Assembly (NCBI GenBank): GCA_934667095.1
Contig: CAKULE010000005.1
Span: 62,001 to 126,000 of the forward strand
Source: an uncultured Oscillospiraceae bacterium
GTDB lineage: Bacteria; Bacillota; Clostridia; Oscillospirales; Oscillospiraceae
Direction of reading: 5' to 3'
DNA: 64,000 bases
In this document: positions 1 to 7,899 of the stretch, piece by piece
How positions within the stretch are numbered: position 1 is the stretch's first letter
Layout: every line of letters begins with the position of its first letter
Program-made: the position numbers and the translations under genes
The notes under the pieces: generated by a model
The model's database searches: none
Seen by the model: the letters and a program-made list of their open reading frames with translations, nothing else
What the model was told of the DNA's origin: nothing

Positions 1-118
1 TGGAACTTCTCAAACGATGGGGCTTAGCGGACCGGGGAGAACGGGCTGCAGTCACCGTACTTCACGGGTAGAGCATACCGGCGTTCCGGACTGCCGGCAG
101 TTAACGCCAATAATTCAT

Positions 119-134
119 TGCAAAAGGCGTGCCA
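119..134 (-). promoter_or_regulatory. sigma-54 (RpoN) promoter reading out of the window
   Basis: On the minus strand the sequence is TGGCACG, four bases, then TTGCA, an exact match to the -24/-12 RpoN consensus. It lies downstream of a sigma-54 activator gene and its terminator, so it should drive an operon to the left of position 1. An inverted repeat (CCAAC at 132-136, GTTGG at 159-163) abuts the -24 element. No start codon with a good ribosome site is visible before the window edge. Confidence 0.75.
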
Positions 135-262
135 ACTTTTTTGGCGATGTCAAAAAACGTTGGAATTTCGGAGAAAAATTTTTGTTGAAAATTTCTGGGA
201 ATCAGTCGAAAAGGACGAGTGATGCGAAAATGCATTGCAAAAAGCGGAAATGGGGGTGATGC

Positions 263-302
263 AAAAATGCAGTCAATGCGATTTCGCATTGACTGCATTT
301 TT
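263..302 (-). terminator. intrinsic terminator after the sigma-54 activator
   Basis: A perfect 19-bp stem (263-281 with 284-302) flanked by A and T runs. It lies 27 bp beyond the stop of the leftward activator gene and separates it from the sigma-54 promoter at 119-134. Confidence 0.8.
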
Positions 303-328
303 CAAAGAGTTATCCGCTTTCTGCTCGG

Positions 329-1741
329 TCACAGGCCGTATTTTTGACGCTTGCGTACAATGGTGGACTGGTCGGTCTTCAGCAGGGCGGCGGCCTTGTA
401 GCTGCTGGGGCAGCGCTTGAGCGCGTCGGCCAGCACCTGCTTTTCGCAGAACTCCATGTAGCTCTTCAGGGAGAAGTGCTTCGGGTCGAACTGATAGAAA
501 GCCTCCCAGTCGGCGGGATAGATCTCCGGCGGAGTGGAGCGGACAGATTCCACCCCTACCAGAGGGGCCAGATCCTGATAAATCTCCATGGTGCCGGCGG
601 AGCTGGTGACCAGCAGCCGCTCCACTACATTTTTCAGCTCCCGGACATTGCCGGGCCAGTCGTAGGCCTTCATCTGCTCCAGCACGCCCCGGGAGAGAAC
701 TTTGGTGCGGTTGTATCGCTTGCAGTAGTAGCTGAGGAAGAAGGTGGCCAGCGGGACGATGTCCTCCGGCCGGTTCCGCAGGGGCGGGATCTCCAGCGGG
801 ATGACGTTCAGCCGGTAGTAGAGGTCCGCCCGGAAGGTGCCGCCCACCACGCACTGCTTCAGGCTCTGGTTCGTGGCGGCCAGCAGGCGGAAGTCGATCT
901 CCTGCTCGTTCACGGCGCCCAGCCGCTTGCTCTTGTGGCTCTCCAGCACCCGCAGGAATTTGCCCTGCAGGGCCAGCGGAAGGGAGTTGATCTCGTCGAG
1001 GAAAAGGGTGCCGCCGTTGGCCGCCTCGATCAGGCCGGGCTTGCCGGTGTTGAGCGCGCCGGTGAACGCGCCCTTCTCATAGCCGAAGAGCTCGGCCTCC
1101 AGCAGGTTTTCCGGCAGGGCGGCGCAGTTGATCTCGATAATGGGCGCGTCGGCCCGGAGACTGCTGCGGTGGATGAACTTGGCCAGCACCTCCTTGCCGG
1201 TGCCCGTCTCGCCGGAGATGAGGACGGTGGAGTCGGTCTGGGCCACCTGCTCGGCGGTCTGGAGGATGGCCTTCATGGCGGGGCTGTCGGCGATGATGGT
1301 CTCCTGTGCGCGGGCGCGCTCCAGCGAGTGGTCGGGGACCTCGATGGTCCTGTCGTCCTCATAGAGGATGGCCTGCTGGTAGCGCTTGGCCAGCAGGTCC
1401 AGCCGGACGGTCTCCACCAACATGTACTCCACATCGCCGTTGCTGCCGAAGATGGGGGTGGCAGTGGCCATCTGGCGGTAGTGGTATCCCTTGGGGGTGA
1501 GCACGTTGTTGACCACGGAGAGTTTTTTCTTCTCTGAAAAGGCCAGCACGGCCACGCTGACCGACACCTGCCCGTCGGGAATGAGCTTGAAGGCATTCAG
1601 CGAGAGGGCCTCCTCCCGGGTGGCGCCCACCATCTTCAGAAAGGAGTTGTTGCAGTAGATATAGTCGCCCTTCCGGTTGAGGATGTAGATGCCCTCGTTG
1701 ATGTTGTCGAAAATTTCGGCCAGAAGCAATGGATCGGCCAC
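329..1741 (-). CDS. sigma-54-dependent transcriptional activator with PAS sensor
   Basis: A 470-residue bacterial enhancer-binding protein. Residues 1 to about 120 form a PAS-type sensor; there is no receiver domain. The AAA+ module follows, with Walker A GETGTGKE near residue 177, the sigma-54 contact loop GAFTGA at 224-229, Walker B LFLDEI and sensor AATNQS. A Fis-type helix-turn-helix closes the protein. The start is GTG at 1741, preceded by a GGGGGAT ribosome site. It would hydrolyse ATP to open RpoN promoters in response to a small ligand sensed by the PAS domain. The consensus RpoN promoter just downstream at 119-134 is its likely target. The ligand is unknown. Confidence 0.93.
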   Translation of the reverse strand: MADPLLLAEIFDNINEGIYILNRKGDYIYCNNSFLKMVGATREEALSLNAFKLIPDGQVSVSVAVLAFSEKKKLSVVNNVLTPKGYHYRQMATATPIFGSNGDVEYMLVETVRLDLLAKRYQQAILYEDDRTIEVPDHSLERARAQETIIADSPAMKAILQTAEQVAQTDSTVLISGETGTGKEVLAKFIHRSSLRADAPIIEINCAALPENLLEAELFGYEKGAFTGALNTGKPGLIEAANGGTLFLDEINSLPLALQGKFLRVLESHKSKRLGAVNEQEIDFRLLAATNQSLKQCVVGGTFRADLYYRLNVIPLEIPPLRNRPEDIVPLATFFLSYYCKRYNRTKVLSRGVLEQMKAYDWPGNVRELKNVVERLLVTSSAGTMEIYQDLAPLVGVESVRSTPPEIYPADWEAFYQFDPKHFSLKSYMEFCEKQVLADALKRCPSSYKAAALLKTDQSTIVRKRQKYGL

Positions 1742-1796
1742 GGTGATCCCCCATTTCTGTCAGAAGCTCGCCCCGGCATCCCGGGGCAGTTTTATT

Positions 1797-1825
1797 ATTA
1801 TAGTATAAATCCCCGTGACTGTCCA
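1797..1825 (-). promoter_or_regulatory. sigma-A promoter of the PAS activator, overlapped by a palindrome
   Basis: On the minus strand TGGACA and TATAAT are separated by 17 bp (-35 at 1820-1825, -10 at 1797-1802). A 7-bp inverted repeat, CCCCGTG at 1811-1817 with CACGGGG at 1824-1830, covers the spacer and -35, so it could be an operator. Confidence 0.6.
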
Positions 1826-1837
1826 CGGGGATTTTCG

Positions 1838-2441
1838 ACCCGGGCCATCCGCGCTGGATTTCACCTGCTTCAACGCTGTCTACACCGTAGAAAACGCCCT
1901 CGCCAAGGTCAAGGACGAAAAGGGCATGAAGCGGGTGGAGAAATTCCTGAAGGAAGACGTTTGCCCGGACTGCAGCGGCACACGCCTGTCCGCGGCCGCC
2001 CGGGCCCCGAGGCTGCGGAGCATCTCTCTGGACGAGGCCTGCACCATGACGCTGGGCCAGCTGATGGAGTGGGTGCGGGGCGTTCCCGGCAGCCTGCCGC
2101 AGGAGATGCGCCCCATGGCAGAACGCATCTGCGAGCGGCAGCGGATGCAGCTGGCCCGCGCCGTCCGCAACCGGACTACCGGCGTCCTCTATGTGCTGGA
2201 CGAGCCGTCCATCGGCCTGCACCCGCTGGACGTGCAGGTGCTGCTGGGCGTTTTTCAGGCGCTGCTGGACAACGGGGCCACGGTCATCGTCATCGAGCAC
2301 GACTTGGACGTCATCCATAACGCCGACTATGTCATCGACATGGGTCCCGGCGGCGGGGAAGCGGGCGGACGGATTGTCGCCTGCGGGACCCCGGAGGAGA
2401 TCAGGCAGAACGGCGCCAGCCTGACCGGAAGATATTTGTGA
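1838..2441 (+). pseudogene. remnant of a UvrA-like ABC excinuclease paralogue
   Basis: The open frame ends at 2441 and encodes the C-terminal part of a UvrA-family ATPase. It has the zinc-module cysteines (CPDC), a Walker B followed by LDEPSIGLHP, the H-loop IEHD, and the typical end of the family. The N-terminal half is missing. The ABC signature segment that should precede the RQRMQLARAV stretch is also missing: the text runs from AERICE straight into RQRMQLA, which implies an in-frame internal deletion. The frame can be opened at a GTG at 1815, but that lies inside a hairpin and promoter region and is not credible. The gene is not expected to function. Confidence 0.8.
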
Positions 2442-2449
2442 GGGATCAG

Positions 2450-2495
2450 GCAGGCGGAGAGGGGACGCGCCTCTCTCCGCCTGCTCTTATTTTTT
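2450..2495 (+). terminator. intrinsic terminator after the UvrA relic
   Basis: A 12-bp GC-rich stem (2450-2461 with 2473-2484) followed by a T-rich tract. It is probably the original terminator of the decayed gene. Confidence 0.75.
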
Positions 2496-2612
2496 CAGAA
2501 TGTAGAAGGTGACGTGGGCCTCCTCGTCCGCCAGCGGAATGTTGACCCGTTCCGGGTAGCCGCCCCGGAGCTGGCCGTAATCCGTGGTGAAACACGGCGG
2601 TGTCTGTCTGCA
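2487..2612 (-). pseudogene. possible 3' remnant of an unidentified leftward gene
   Basis: On the minus strand an open frame ending at 2487 reads like a protein C-terminus (…GYPERVNIPLADEEAHVTF…, ending in two lysines). Above about 2612 it only mirrors the aldo/keto reductase fragment on the other strand. No domain is recognised. It is listed because the text looks coding-like and sits among other gene relics. Confidence 0.25.
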
Positions 2613-2634
2613 CCAGAAAATTGGAGGTGTCATC

Positions 2635-2706
2635 ATGGAATACGTGACTTTGAACAACGGCATCAAGATGCCCAAACTGGGATACGGTGTGTACCAGACC
2701 CATTAA
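2635..2706 (+). pseudogene. 5' remnant of an aldo/keto reductase
   Basis: An ATG with a good GGAGGTG ribosome site begins a 23-residue peptide starting MEYVTLNNGIKMPKLGYGV. This is the usual N-terminus of NADPH-dependent aldo/keto reductases. A TAA inside a terminator hairpin then ends it. The remaining 250 or so residues of the family are absent, so this is a 3'-truncated gene fused to an unrelated terminator. Confidence 0.7.
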
Positions 2707-2750
2707 AAGCAGCGAGCCGCACAAGCCTGCGCGGCTCGCTGCTTTTAATG
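2701..2750. terminator. 20-bp-stem bidirectional hairpin
   Basis: A perfect 20-bp inverted repeat (2701-2720 with 2731-2750) around a 10-nt loop. It has A-rich and T-rich shoulders, so it can terminate on either strand. It supplies the stop codon of the aldo/keto reductase fragment. Confidence 0.7.
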
Positions 2751-2779
2751 GGCAGTAAGTTCGATCTGGAGCTTTCTTT

Positions 2780-2822
2780 CCAAAATAAAAAACACCATCC
2801 ATTTGGATGGTGTTTTTTATTT
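2780..2822 (-). terminator. terminator of the tRNA-Gly transcript
   Basis: An AT-rich inverted repeat with the core ACACCATCC/GGATGGTGT and long A/T arms, immediately 3' of the leftward tRNA-Gly. Confidence 0.75.
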
Positions 2823-2898
2823 TGGAGCGAGTGACGAGGCTCGAACTCGCTACCTCCACCTTGGCAAGGTGGCGCTCTACCAGATGAGCTACACTCGC
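2823..2898 (-). tRNA. tRNA-Gly (GCC)
   Basis: The 76-nt cloverleaf on the minus strand has a 7-bp acceptor stem (GCGAGTG/CACTCGC), a TTCGAGC T-loop region, a TTGCCAA anticodon loop with anticodon GCC, and an encoded CCA end. Confidence 0.96.
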
Positions 2899-2989
2899 AA
2901 CAACAAAAGGAAGTTTAGCAGGAAACTCCCTTTTTGTCAAGAGAAAAAACAAAATTTCCGGAAAATTCTCGGGCGGGGGACCTGCGGGC

Positions 2990-4084
2990 TTACCCGGCAT
3001 AGTCCACGCAGGGGGGGAAGAGCTCCTCCTGCCATGTGAAGCCCAGCGCCGCCAGCTCCTCATCGGTGTACAGCGGGAGCTGCCAGTTGGGACCCTGCTC
3101 TGCGTCGGGCCGCAGGTCCTTGGGCAGCAGATGCCGGCAGCCCGAAGGGGTGGACACGATGAGCCACAGCTGGGAGCCGGCGCTGTCCATGGCGGCCTGC
3201 ACCTCAATACCTGCCTGCGCGCACAGGGCCTCCATGGCCAGCAGGACCCCAAGATCGTTCGCAGGAAGGCCCTGAAGGGCGTCTACCGCGTCCCGGCTGC
3301 CGCCGGGGTCGTAGACCAGCACCTGAGAGAGCTGCCGCGCCAGCGCGGGCACGGAGAACTGCCCCGTGGGCTCCGCCGTGCCCAGCAGCTCCGCGCAGAG
3401 CTGGGACAGCTGAGCGGCGTATTCCAGCCGGCTGGGCGTGGGCTTGCTCCAGTTTGCCTGAAGCTCCAGCACACGTTCCGTCCCCGCGGCGGGATAGAGG
3501 GTGACCGTGGGGGCGGGGGCCATGGCGGTGGCGGCCGGGTCGCTGTACAGGGCCAGCCGGAACAGCGCATCGATCTGCTGGGCGGAGCCCTCGTAGTCCG
3601 TGAGGTACAGGGTGGTCTGGGTGCGCTGGTACTCCACCACGGTGTTCAGCTGGGCCCGCAGAGCTTCCAGCCCCGCAGCGGGCACGATAGCCGCCACCGC
3701 ATCGGCCGTGTGGGCGTAGACGATGCGGGCATCCACCTCGTAATAGGAGAGTACCCGGGTGCTCTCGCAGCTGATGGCCCGCACGGCATAGGCCCCCAGC
3801 GGGTCCCGGAAGCGGACCTGATCGCACACCGCTTTCAGATCGTCCTCCACCGTGCCGGCGTAGTTGTACAGGCGAATGGTGCCGTAGGGCTCGTGGGCCC
3901 GGACCAGCCGCATCACGCAGGCCAGCAGCTCGTCGTAGTCCTCGGCCCGCAGTTCGTTGGCGTCCCCGGCCTCGGAGGTGTCCGTGTGGGTAGTGTGGGA
4001 ACTGTAACTCCGCTCCAGCATGGGGGAGCACCCGGAGAGCAGCAACAGGGCGCACAGGGCCCCGGCCAGCAGTCGTTTTTTCAT
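2990..4084 (-). CDS. putative lipoprotein, unknown function
   Basis: A 364-residue protein with a lipoprotein signal peptide: MKKR, a hydrophobic stretch, then the lipobox LLSGC. It should be anchored to the outer face of the membrane. The ATG at 4084 is preferred over an in-frame start at 4108 because AAAGGAGG lies 7 nt upstream. No catalytic motif is recognised; a distant transglutaminase-like fold could be tested. It is the last protein gene of a leftward run and begins 23 bp after the LUD-domain gene. Confidence 0.7.
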   Translation of the reverse strand: MKKRLLAGALCALLLLSGCSPMLERSYSSHTTHTDTSEAGDANELRAEDYDELLACVMRLVRAHEPYGTIRLYNYAGTVEDDLKAVCDQVRFRDPLGAYAVRAISCESTRVLSYYEVDARIVYAHTADAVAAIVPAAGLEALRAQLNTVVEYQRTQTTLYLTDYEGSAQQIDALFRLALYSDPAATAMAPAPTVTLYPAAGTERVLELQANWSKPTPSRLEYAAQLSQLCAELLGTAEPTGQFSVPALARQLSQVLVYDPGGSRDAVDALQGLPANDLGVLLAMEALCAQAGIEVQAAMDSAGSQLWLIVSTPSGCRHLLPKDLRPDAEQGPNWQLPLYTDEELAALGFTWQEELFPPCVDYAG

Positions 4085-4107
4085 GGACGCTCCTCCTTTC
4101 CGGGGCA

Positions 4108-4707
4108 TCAGAAGCCCAGCTCCTCCCCCACGATGATGATATCCGCCCGGGGGATGAGCACCGGCTTGCGCCAGTAGATGGTCATGGCGGCGCAGATGCG
4201 CCCGGGGCTCTTGCAGTCGTAGCAGTGGTCGGCCTTCACGGCGCAGGGGGTCTGGGCGCTCAGGCGGCGGGCATTCTTGGGGGCGGCGATGTTCCGGGCC
4301 CGCCAGATGGCACCGTCCAGATCGGGGGCGATCTTGTTCATGCCGATGATGAAGATGACCCGCTCATGGCCGTACAGGCCGGAGGCCAGCCGGTTGCCGC
4401 CGCCGTCGATGTTCACCAGCTCGCCGGTCTCGGCCACGCCGTTGAGCGAACAGATGTAGACCGGGGCATCGGTGGCTTCCTTGGGGATGATATTGTTTTT
4501 CTTGTCCCAGTGCCAGAGACAGTTGTTGTGGGTGGCCAGCCGCTCGAACAGGCCCATGTCCCGGACGGTCTGGGAGCCGCCGAAGCCGATGGTGGTGCCG
4601 TCCAGCTCCTTGTCCAGCGCCTCCACGCACTCCTGTGCGGTGGCGTAGTAGGCGGTCTCGAAGCGGTTTGCCTCCAGAATTTTGCGCAGAGCTTCAATAT
4701 CGGCCAT
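4108..4707 (-). CDS. LUD-domain protein (LutC-like)
   Basis: A 199-residue single LUD (DUF162) domain with the conserved GFGGSQTVRDMGL and GVAETGELVN segments and a C-terminal cysteine cluster (HCYDC, then C). LUD proteins belong to lactate-utilisation or related oxidoreductase systems, but this stand-alone form has no assigned reaction. The ATG at 4707 has AAGGAG 8 nt upstream; the earlier GTG overlaps the ribosome site. The neighbours do not encode LutA or LutB, so a lactate role is not supported here. Confidence 0.85.
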   Translation of the reverse strand: MADIEALRKILEANRFETAYYATAQECVEALDKELDGTTIGFGGSQTVRDMGLFERLATHNNCLWHWDKKNNIIPKEATDAPVYICSLNGVAETGELVNIDGGGNRLASGLYGHERVIFIIGMNKIAPDLDGAIWRARNIAAPKNARRLSAQTPCAVKADHCYDCKSPGRICAAMTIYWRKPVLIPRADIIIVGEELGF

Positions 4708-4743
4708 AAAAGACACTCCTTACTGTATTATTCTGGTCGGATA

Positions 4744-5613
4744 TTACAATCCGTCCTTTTTGTAGTTTTGAAATCCGTCGCCCAGCACCTCGTGGGCGTC
4801 ACAGACGATGAGGAAGGCGTCAGGGTCCAGCTCCTTCACCACGGAGCGGATGGCGGCGATCTCCCGCTGCTTGAAGGCGCACATGAGGACCTTCTTGGGG
4901 TTGCCGGTGTAGGCGCCCTCGCCGTGGAGGATGGTGACGCCCCGGTCCAGTTGGCTGACGATGGCGGCGCAGATCTCGTCCTCCTTGTCGCTGATGATAT
5001 AGGCGACCTTGGCGGTGTCCATGCCGTAGAGCACCAGATCCATAGTCTTGGTGGAGATATAGACGCTGATCAGGCCGTACAGTAGGGTGGTGAGCGCCTG
5101 AAAGGCCACGGCGGTGGCCACGATGACGATGAGCTCTACCACCAGCATCAGCTTGCCCATGGGCAGCCACTGGAACTTCAGCTTCAGCAGCCGGGCGGCC
5201 AGATCGGTGCCGCCGGTGGTGGCCCCTTGCTGGAACACCACGCCGAGGGACAGTCCCATCAGCAGCCCGCCGAAGATGCAGGCCAGCAGGGGGTCCATGG
5301 GCTTCCAGTCCATCAGGGGGGTGAGCAGGTCAATGAACACGGAGCCCATGGCCATGGCGTACAGGGAGGACACCAGCAGGTGCCCGCCGATGAGCTTCCA
5401 TCCCAGCAGGAACAGGGGGATGTTCAGCACGATGGTGGACACACCCACGGGAATGGCGGGGATAAAGTGGTTGATGATCTGACAAATGCCGGTGAGGCCG
5501 CCGAAAGCAATGCCGTTGGGGGCGAAGCACCAGACATAGGACAGGGCGTAGCAGGCGCAGGCCAGCGTGATGAACAGGTAGGCCCGCAGCTTGAAGGAAA
5601 TACCGGCTTTCAT
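4744..5613 (-). CDS. YitT-family membrane protein
   Basis: A 289-residue integral membrane protein with about five hydrophobic segments in the first 190 residues. The family hallmark PNGIAFGGLTG lies in the first repeat and GATTGGTDLAA in the second. A cytosolic DUF2179 domain (about 205-285) contains GVTILHGEGAYTG. YitT proteins are common in Firmicutes; their substrate is not established. The gene follows parC by 22 bp and is probably co-transcribed with it. Confidence 0.92.
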   Translation of the reverse strand: MKAGISFKLRAYLFITLACACYALSYVWCFAPNGIAFGGLTGICQIINHFIPAIPVGVSTIVLNIPLFLLGWKLIGGHLLVSSLYAMAMGSVFIDLLTPLMDWKPMDPLLACIFGGLLMGLSLGVVFQQGATTGGTDLAARLLKLKFQWLPMGKLMLVVELIVIVATAVAFQALTTLLYGLISVYISTKTMDLVLYGMDTAKVAYIISDKEDEICAAIVSQLDRGVTILHGEGAYTGNPKKVLMCAFKQREIAAIRSVVKELDPDAFLIVCDAHEVLGDGFQNYKKDGL

Positions 5614-5635
5614 AGCCTGACAAGGTCCCCTTTCT

Positions 5636-7885
5636 TTACAACAGCGTCATCTGGGTCTCGCCCCGGTCGGCTTCCTTCAGCAGGGCGCCGGCGATGGGCA
5701 GCGAGCGGGCCCGGTAGCGGGCGGGGTCTACGATGGAGGTGGCGGAGAGGGGCTTGGCCCACTCCACCTGGTATCGGGGCTTGAGGGTCATCACATTGAC
5801 GCCCTGGGTGTTCCGGGTAGTCTTGGGGGTGAGGGAGGCGGTGTGGAAGATCATGCAGCGCCCCTCGGTGGAACAGACGGCCATTTCCATGTCTTCGGTG
5901 AGGACCATGGCGCACACCAGCGGAGACTTGTCGGAGTACGCGCCGGTCAGACGCTTGCGCCGAGTCTGGGTCTGGTAGGCGGACAGCTCCACCCGGGCGG
6001 CTTTGCCGTTGGCGAAGAAGAACAGCAGGTGGGCGGAGTAGTCCCCGGGGCAGCAGGCCCACAGAAATTTTTCCTCCGGGTCCATGCCCAGCTTGGCGGG
6101 GAGATAGTCCCCCAGCAGGCTGGCCTTGCTGTCGTCGAAGTCGGCCAGCCGGGCCTTGTAGCATTGCTGCCGATCGGTGAATACCAGCAGCTCGTCCCGG
6201 TTGGAGCCCTCCCACTGGAGGAAGGGGGCGTCCCCCTCCTTGTACTTCTGCTCCCCGCTCATACGCAGGGACTGGGGGGTGATCTTCTTGAAGTAGCCCT
6301 CCCGGGAGATGAAGACGTTCACCGGGTAGTCGGGGACCTCCTCCGCGGCGGAGCCGGCGGTCTGCGCCGCGGGTTCGTAATCGTAGACGATCTCGGTGCG
6401 GCGGGGCTGGTCGTACTTCCTCTTTACGTTCTCCAGCTCGCCCCTGATGATGGACTGGATGCGCTTGGGGGAGTTGATGATGTCCCGCAGGTCGGCGATC
6501 TCCTCCGTGAGAGAGTCCACCTCCGCCACCCGCTTGAGGATATACTCCTTGTTGAGGTTGCGCAGCTTGATCTCCGCTACGTACTCCGCCTGGATCTGGT
6601 CGATACCGAAACCGATCATCAGGTTGGGCACCACCTCGGCGTCGGCCTCGGTCTCCCGGATGATGCGGATGGCCTTGTCGATGTCCAGCAGGATGCGCTT
6701 CAGGCCCTTCAGCAGGTGGAGCTTGTCTTCCTTCTTCCTGCAGATAAAGTATGTGCGCCGGCGCACGCCGTCCATGCGCCAAGCGATCCATTCGTCGAGG
6801 ATCTCTCCCACGCCCATGACCCGGGGCATCCCGGCGATGAGAATGTTGAAGTTGCAGGCGAAGGAGTCCTGCAGGGGGGTCATCTGGCACAGGCGGGTCA
6901 TCAGCTTGTCCGGGTCGGTGCCCCGTTTCAGGTCAATAGCCAGCTTCAGGCCGGACAGGTCGGTCTCGTCCCGCATGTCGGAGATCTCCTTCAGCTTGCC
7001 CGCCCTGATCAGCTCAGCCACCTTGTCCAGAATGGCCTCGGAGGTGGTGGTGTAGGGGATCTCATAGACCTCGATGAGGTTCTCTTCCTTCACATAGCGC
7101 CATCTGCAGCGCAGCTTCACGCTGCCCCGGCCGGTGCGGTAGATGTCTGCCAGCGCGGTGGGGTCGTACAGCAGCTGGCCTCCGGTGGGGAAGTCCGGGG
7201 CTTTCAGCACGGCCATCAGGTCAGCCTCCGGGCTGTCCATGCGGAGAATGGCGGCGTCGCACACCTCACCGAGGTTGAAGCCGCACAGGTTGGAGGCCAT
7301 GCCCACGGCAATGCCCTGATTGGCGGCCACCAGCACGTTGGGGAAGGTGGTGGGCAGCAGGGTGGGCTCGGTGAGCTTGCCGTCATAGTTGGGAACAAAG
7401 TCCACCGCGTCCTGATCAATGTCCCGGAACAGCTCCTGGCAGATGGGGTCCAGCCGGGCCTCGGTATACCGGCTGGCGGCCCATGCCATGTCCCGGGAGT
7501 AGACCTTGCCGAAGTTGCCCTTGGAGTCCACAAAGGGGTGCAGCAGGGCGCCGTAGCCCCGGGAGAGACGGACCATGGTGTCGTAAATAGCGGCGTCGCC
7601 GTGGGGGTTCAGCTTCATGGTGGCCCCCACGATATTGGCGGACTTGGTGCGGGCGCCTCCCAGCAGGTGCATCTGGTACATGGTGTACAGCAGCTTCCGG
7701 TGAGAGGGCTTGAAGCCGTCGATCTCCGGGATGGCCCGGGAGACGATGACGCTCATGGCGTAGGGCATGTAGTTGAGCTCCAGCGTGTCGGTGATGGGCT
7801 GCTCCAGCACCTGAGAGCGCAGGCCCATGACGTTGGAGGCGTCCACCTGCGGCCCGGCGGAGTCGGTTTTTTTCTTCTTGGCCAT
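5636..7885 (-). CDS. parC: type IIA DNA topoisomerase subunit A (ParC/GyrA-like)
   Basis: The 749-residue breakage-reunion subunit. The catalytic tyrosine is in AASRYTEARL, the QRDR helix region is GDAAIYDTMVRLS, and the winged-helix, tower and coiled-coil regions follow to about residue 470. A degenerate propeller-like C-terminal part has no GyrA-box, which favours topoisomerase IV over gyrase. It pairs with the ATPase subunit encoded immediately upstream (14-bp gap). The start has GGGAGG 8 nt before the ATG. Whether it decatenates or supercoils cannot be decided from sequence alone. Confidence 0.9.
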   Translation of the reverse strand: MAKKKKTDSAGPQVDASNVMGLRSQVLEQPITDTLELNYMPYAMSVIVSRAIPEIDGFKPSHRKLLYTMYQMHLLGGARTKSANIVGATMKLNPHGDAAIYDTMVRLSRGYGALLHPFVDSKGNFGKVYSRDMAWAASRYTEARLDPICQELFRDIDQDAVDFVPNYDGKLTEPTLLPTTFPNVLVAANQGIAVGMASNLCGFNLGEVCDAAILRMDSPEADLMAVLKAPDFPTGGQLLYDPTALADIYRTGRGSVKLRCRWRYVKEENLIEVYEIPYTTTSEAILDKVAELIRAGKLKEISDMRDETDLSGLKLAIDLKRGTDPDKLMTRLCQMTPLQDSFACNFNILIAGMPRVMGVGEILDEWIAWRMDGVRRRTYFICRKKEDKLHLLKGLKRILLDIDKAIRIIRETEADAEVVPNLMIGFGIDQIQAEYVAEIKLRNLNKEYILKRVAEVDSLTEEIADLRDIINSPKRIQSIIRGELENVKRKYDQPRRTEIVYDYEPAAQTAGSAAEEVPDYPVNVFISREGYFKKITPQSLRMSGEQKYKEGDAPFLQWEGSNRDELLVFTDRQQCYKARLADFDDSKASLLGDYLPAKLGMDPEEKFLWACCPGDYSAHLLFFFANGKAARVELSAYQTQTRRKRLTGAYSDKSPLVCAMVLTEDMEMAVCSTEGRCMIFHTASLTPKTTRNTQGVNVMTLKPRYQVEWAKPLSATSIVDPARYRARSLPIAGALLKEADRGETQMTLL

Positions 7886-7899
7886 CGTGTTCGCCTCCC

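Noticed and set aside
1..118. A gene fragment at the left edge
   Set aside because: Open frames here lack ribosome sites and recognisable protein text; the region reads as promoter and leader of an operon outside the window.
344..1537. Long open frame antisense to the PAS activator
   Set aside because: High GC with strong third-position bias opens mirror frames. The minus-strand product has all AAA+ motifs; the antisense text is low-complexity.
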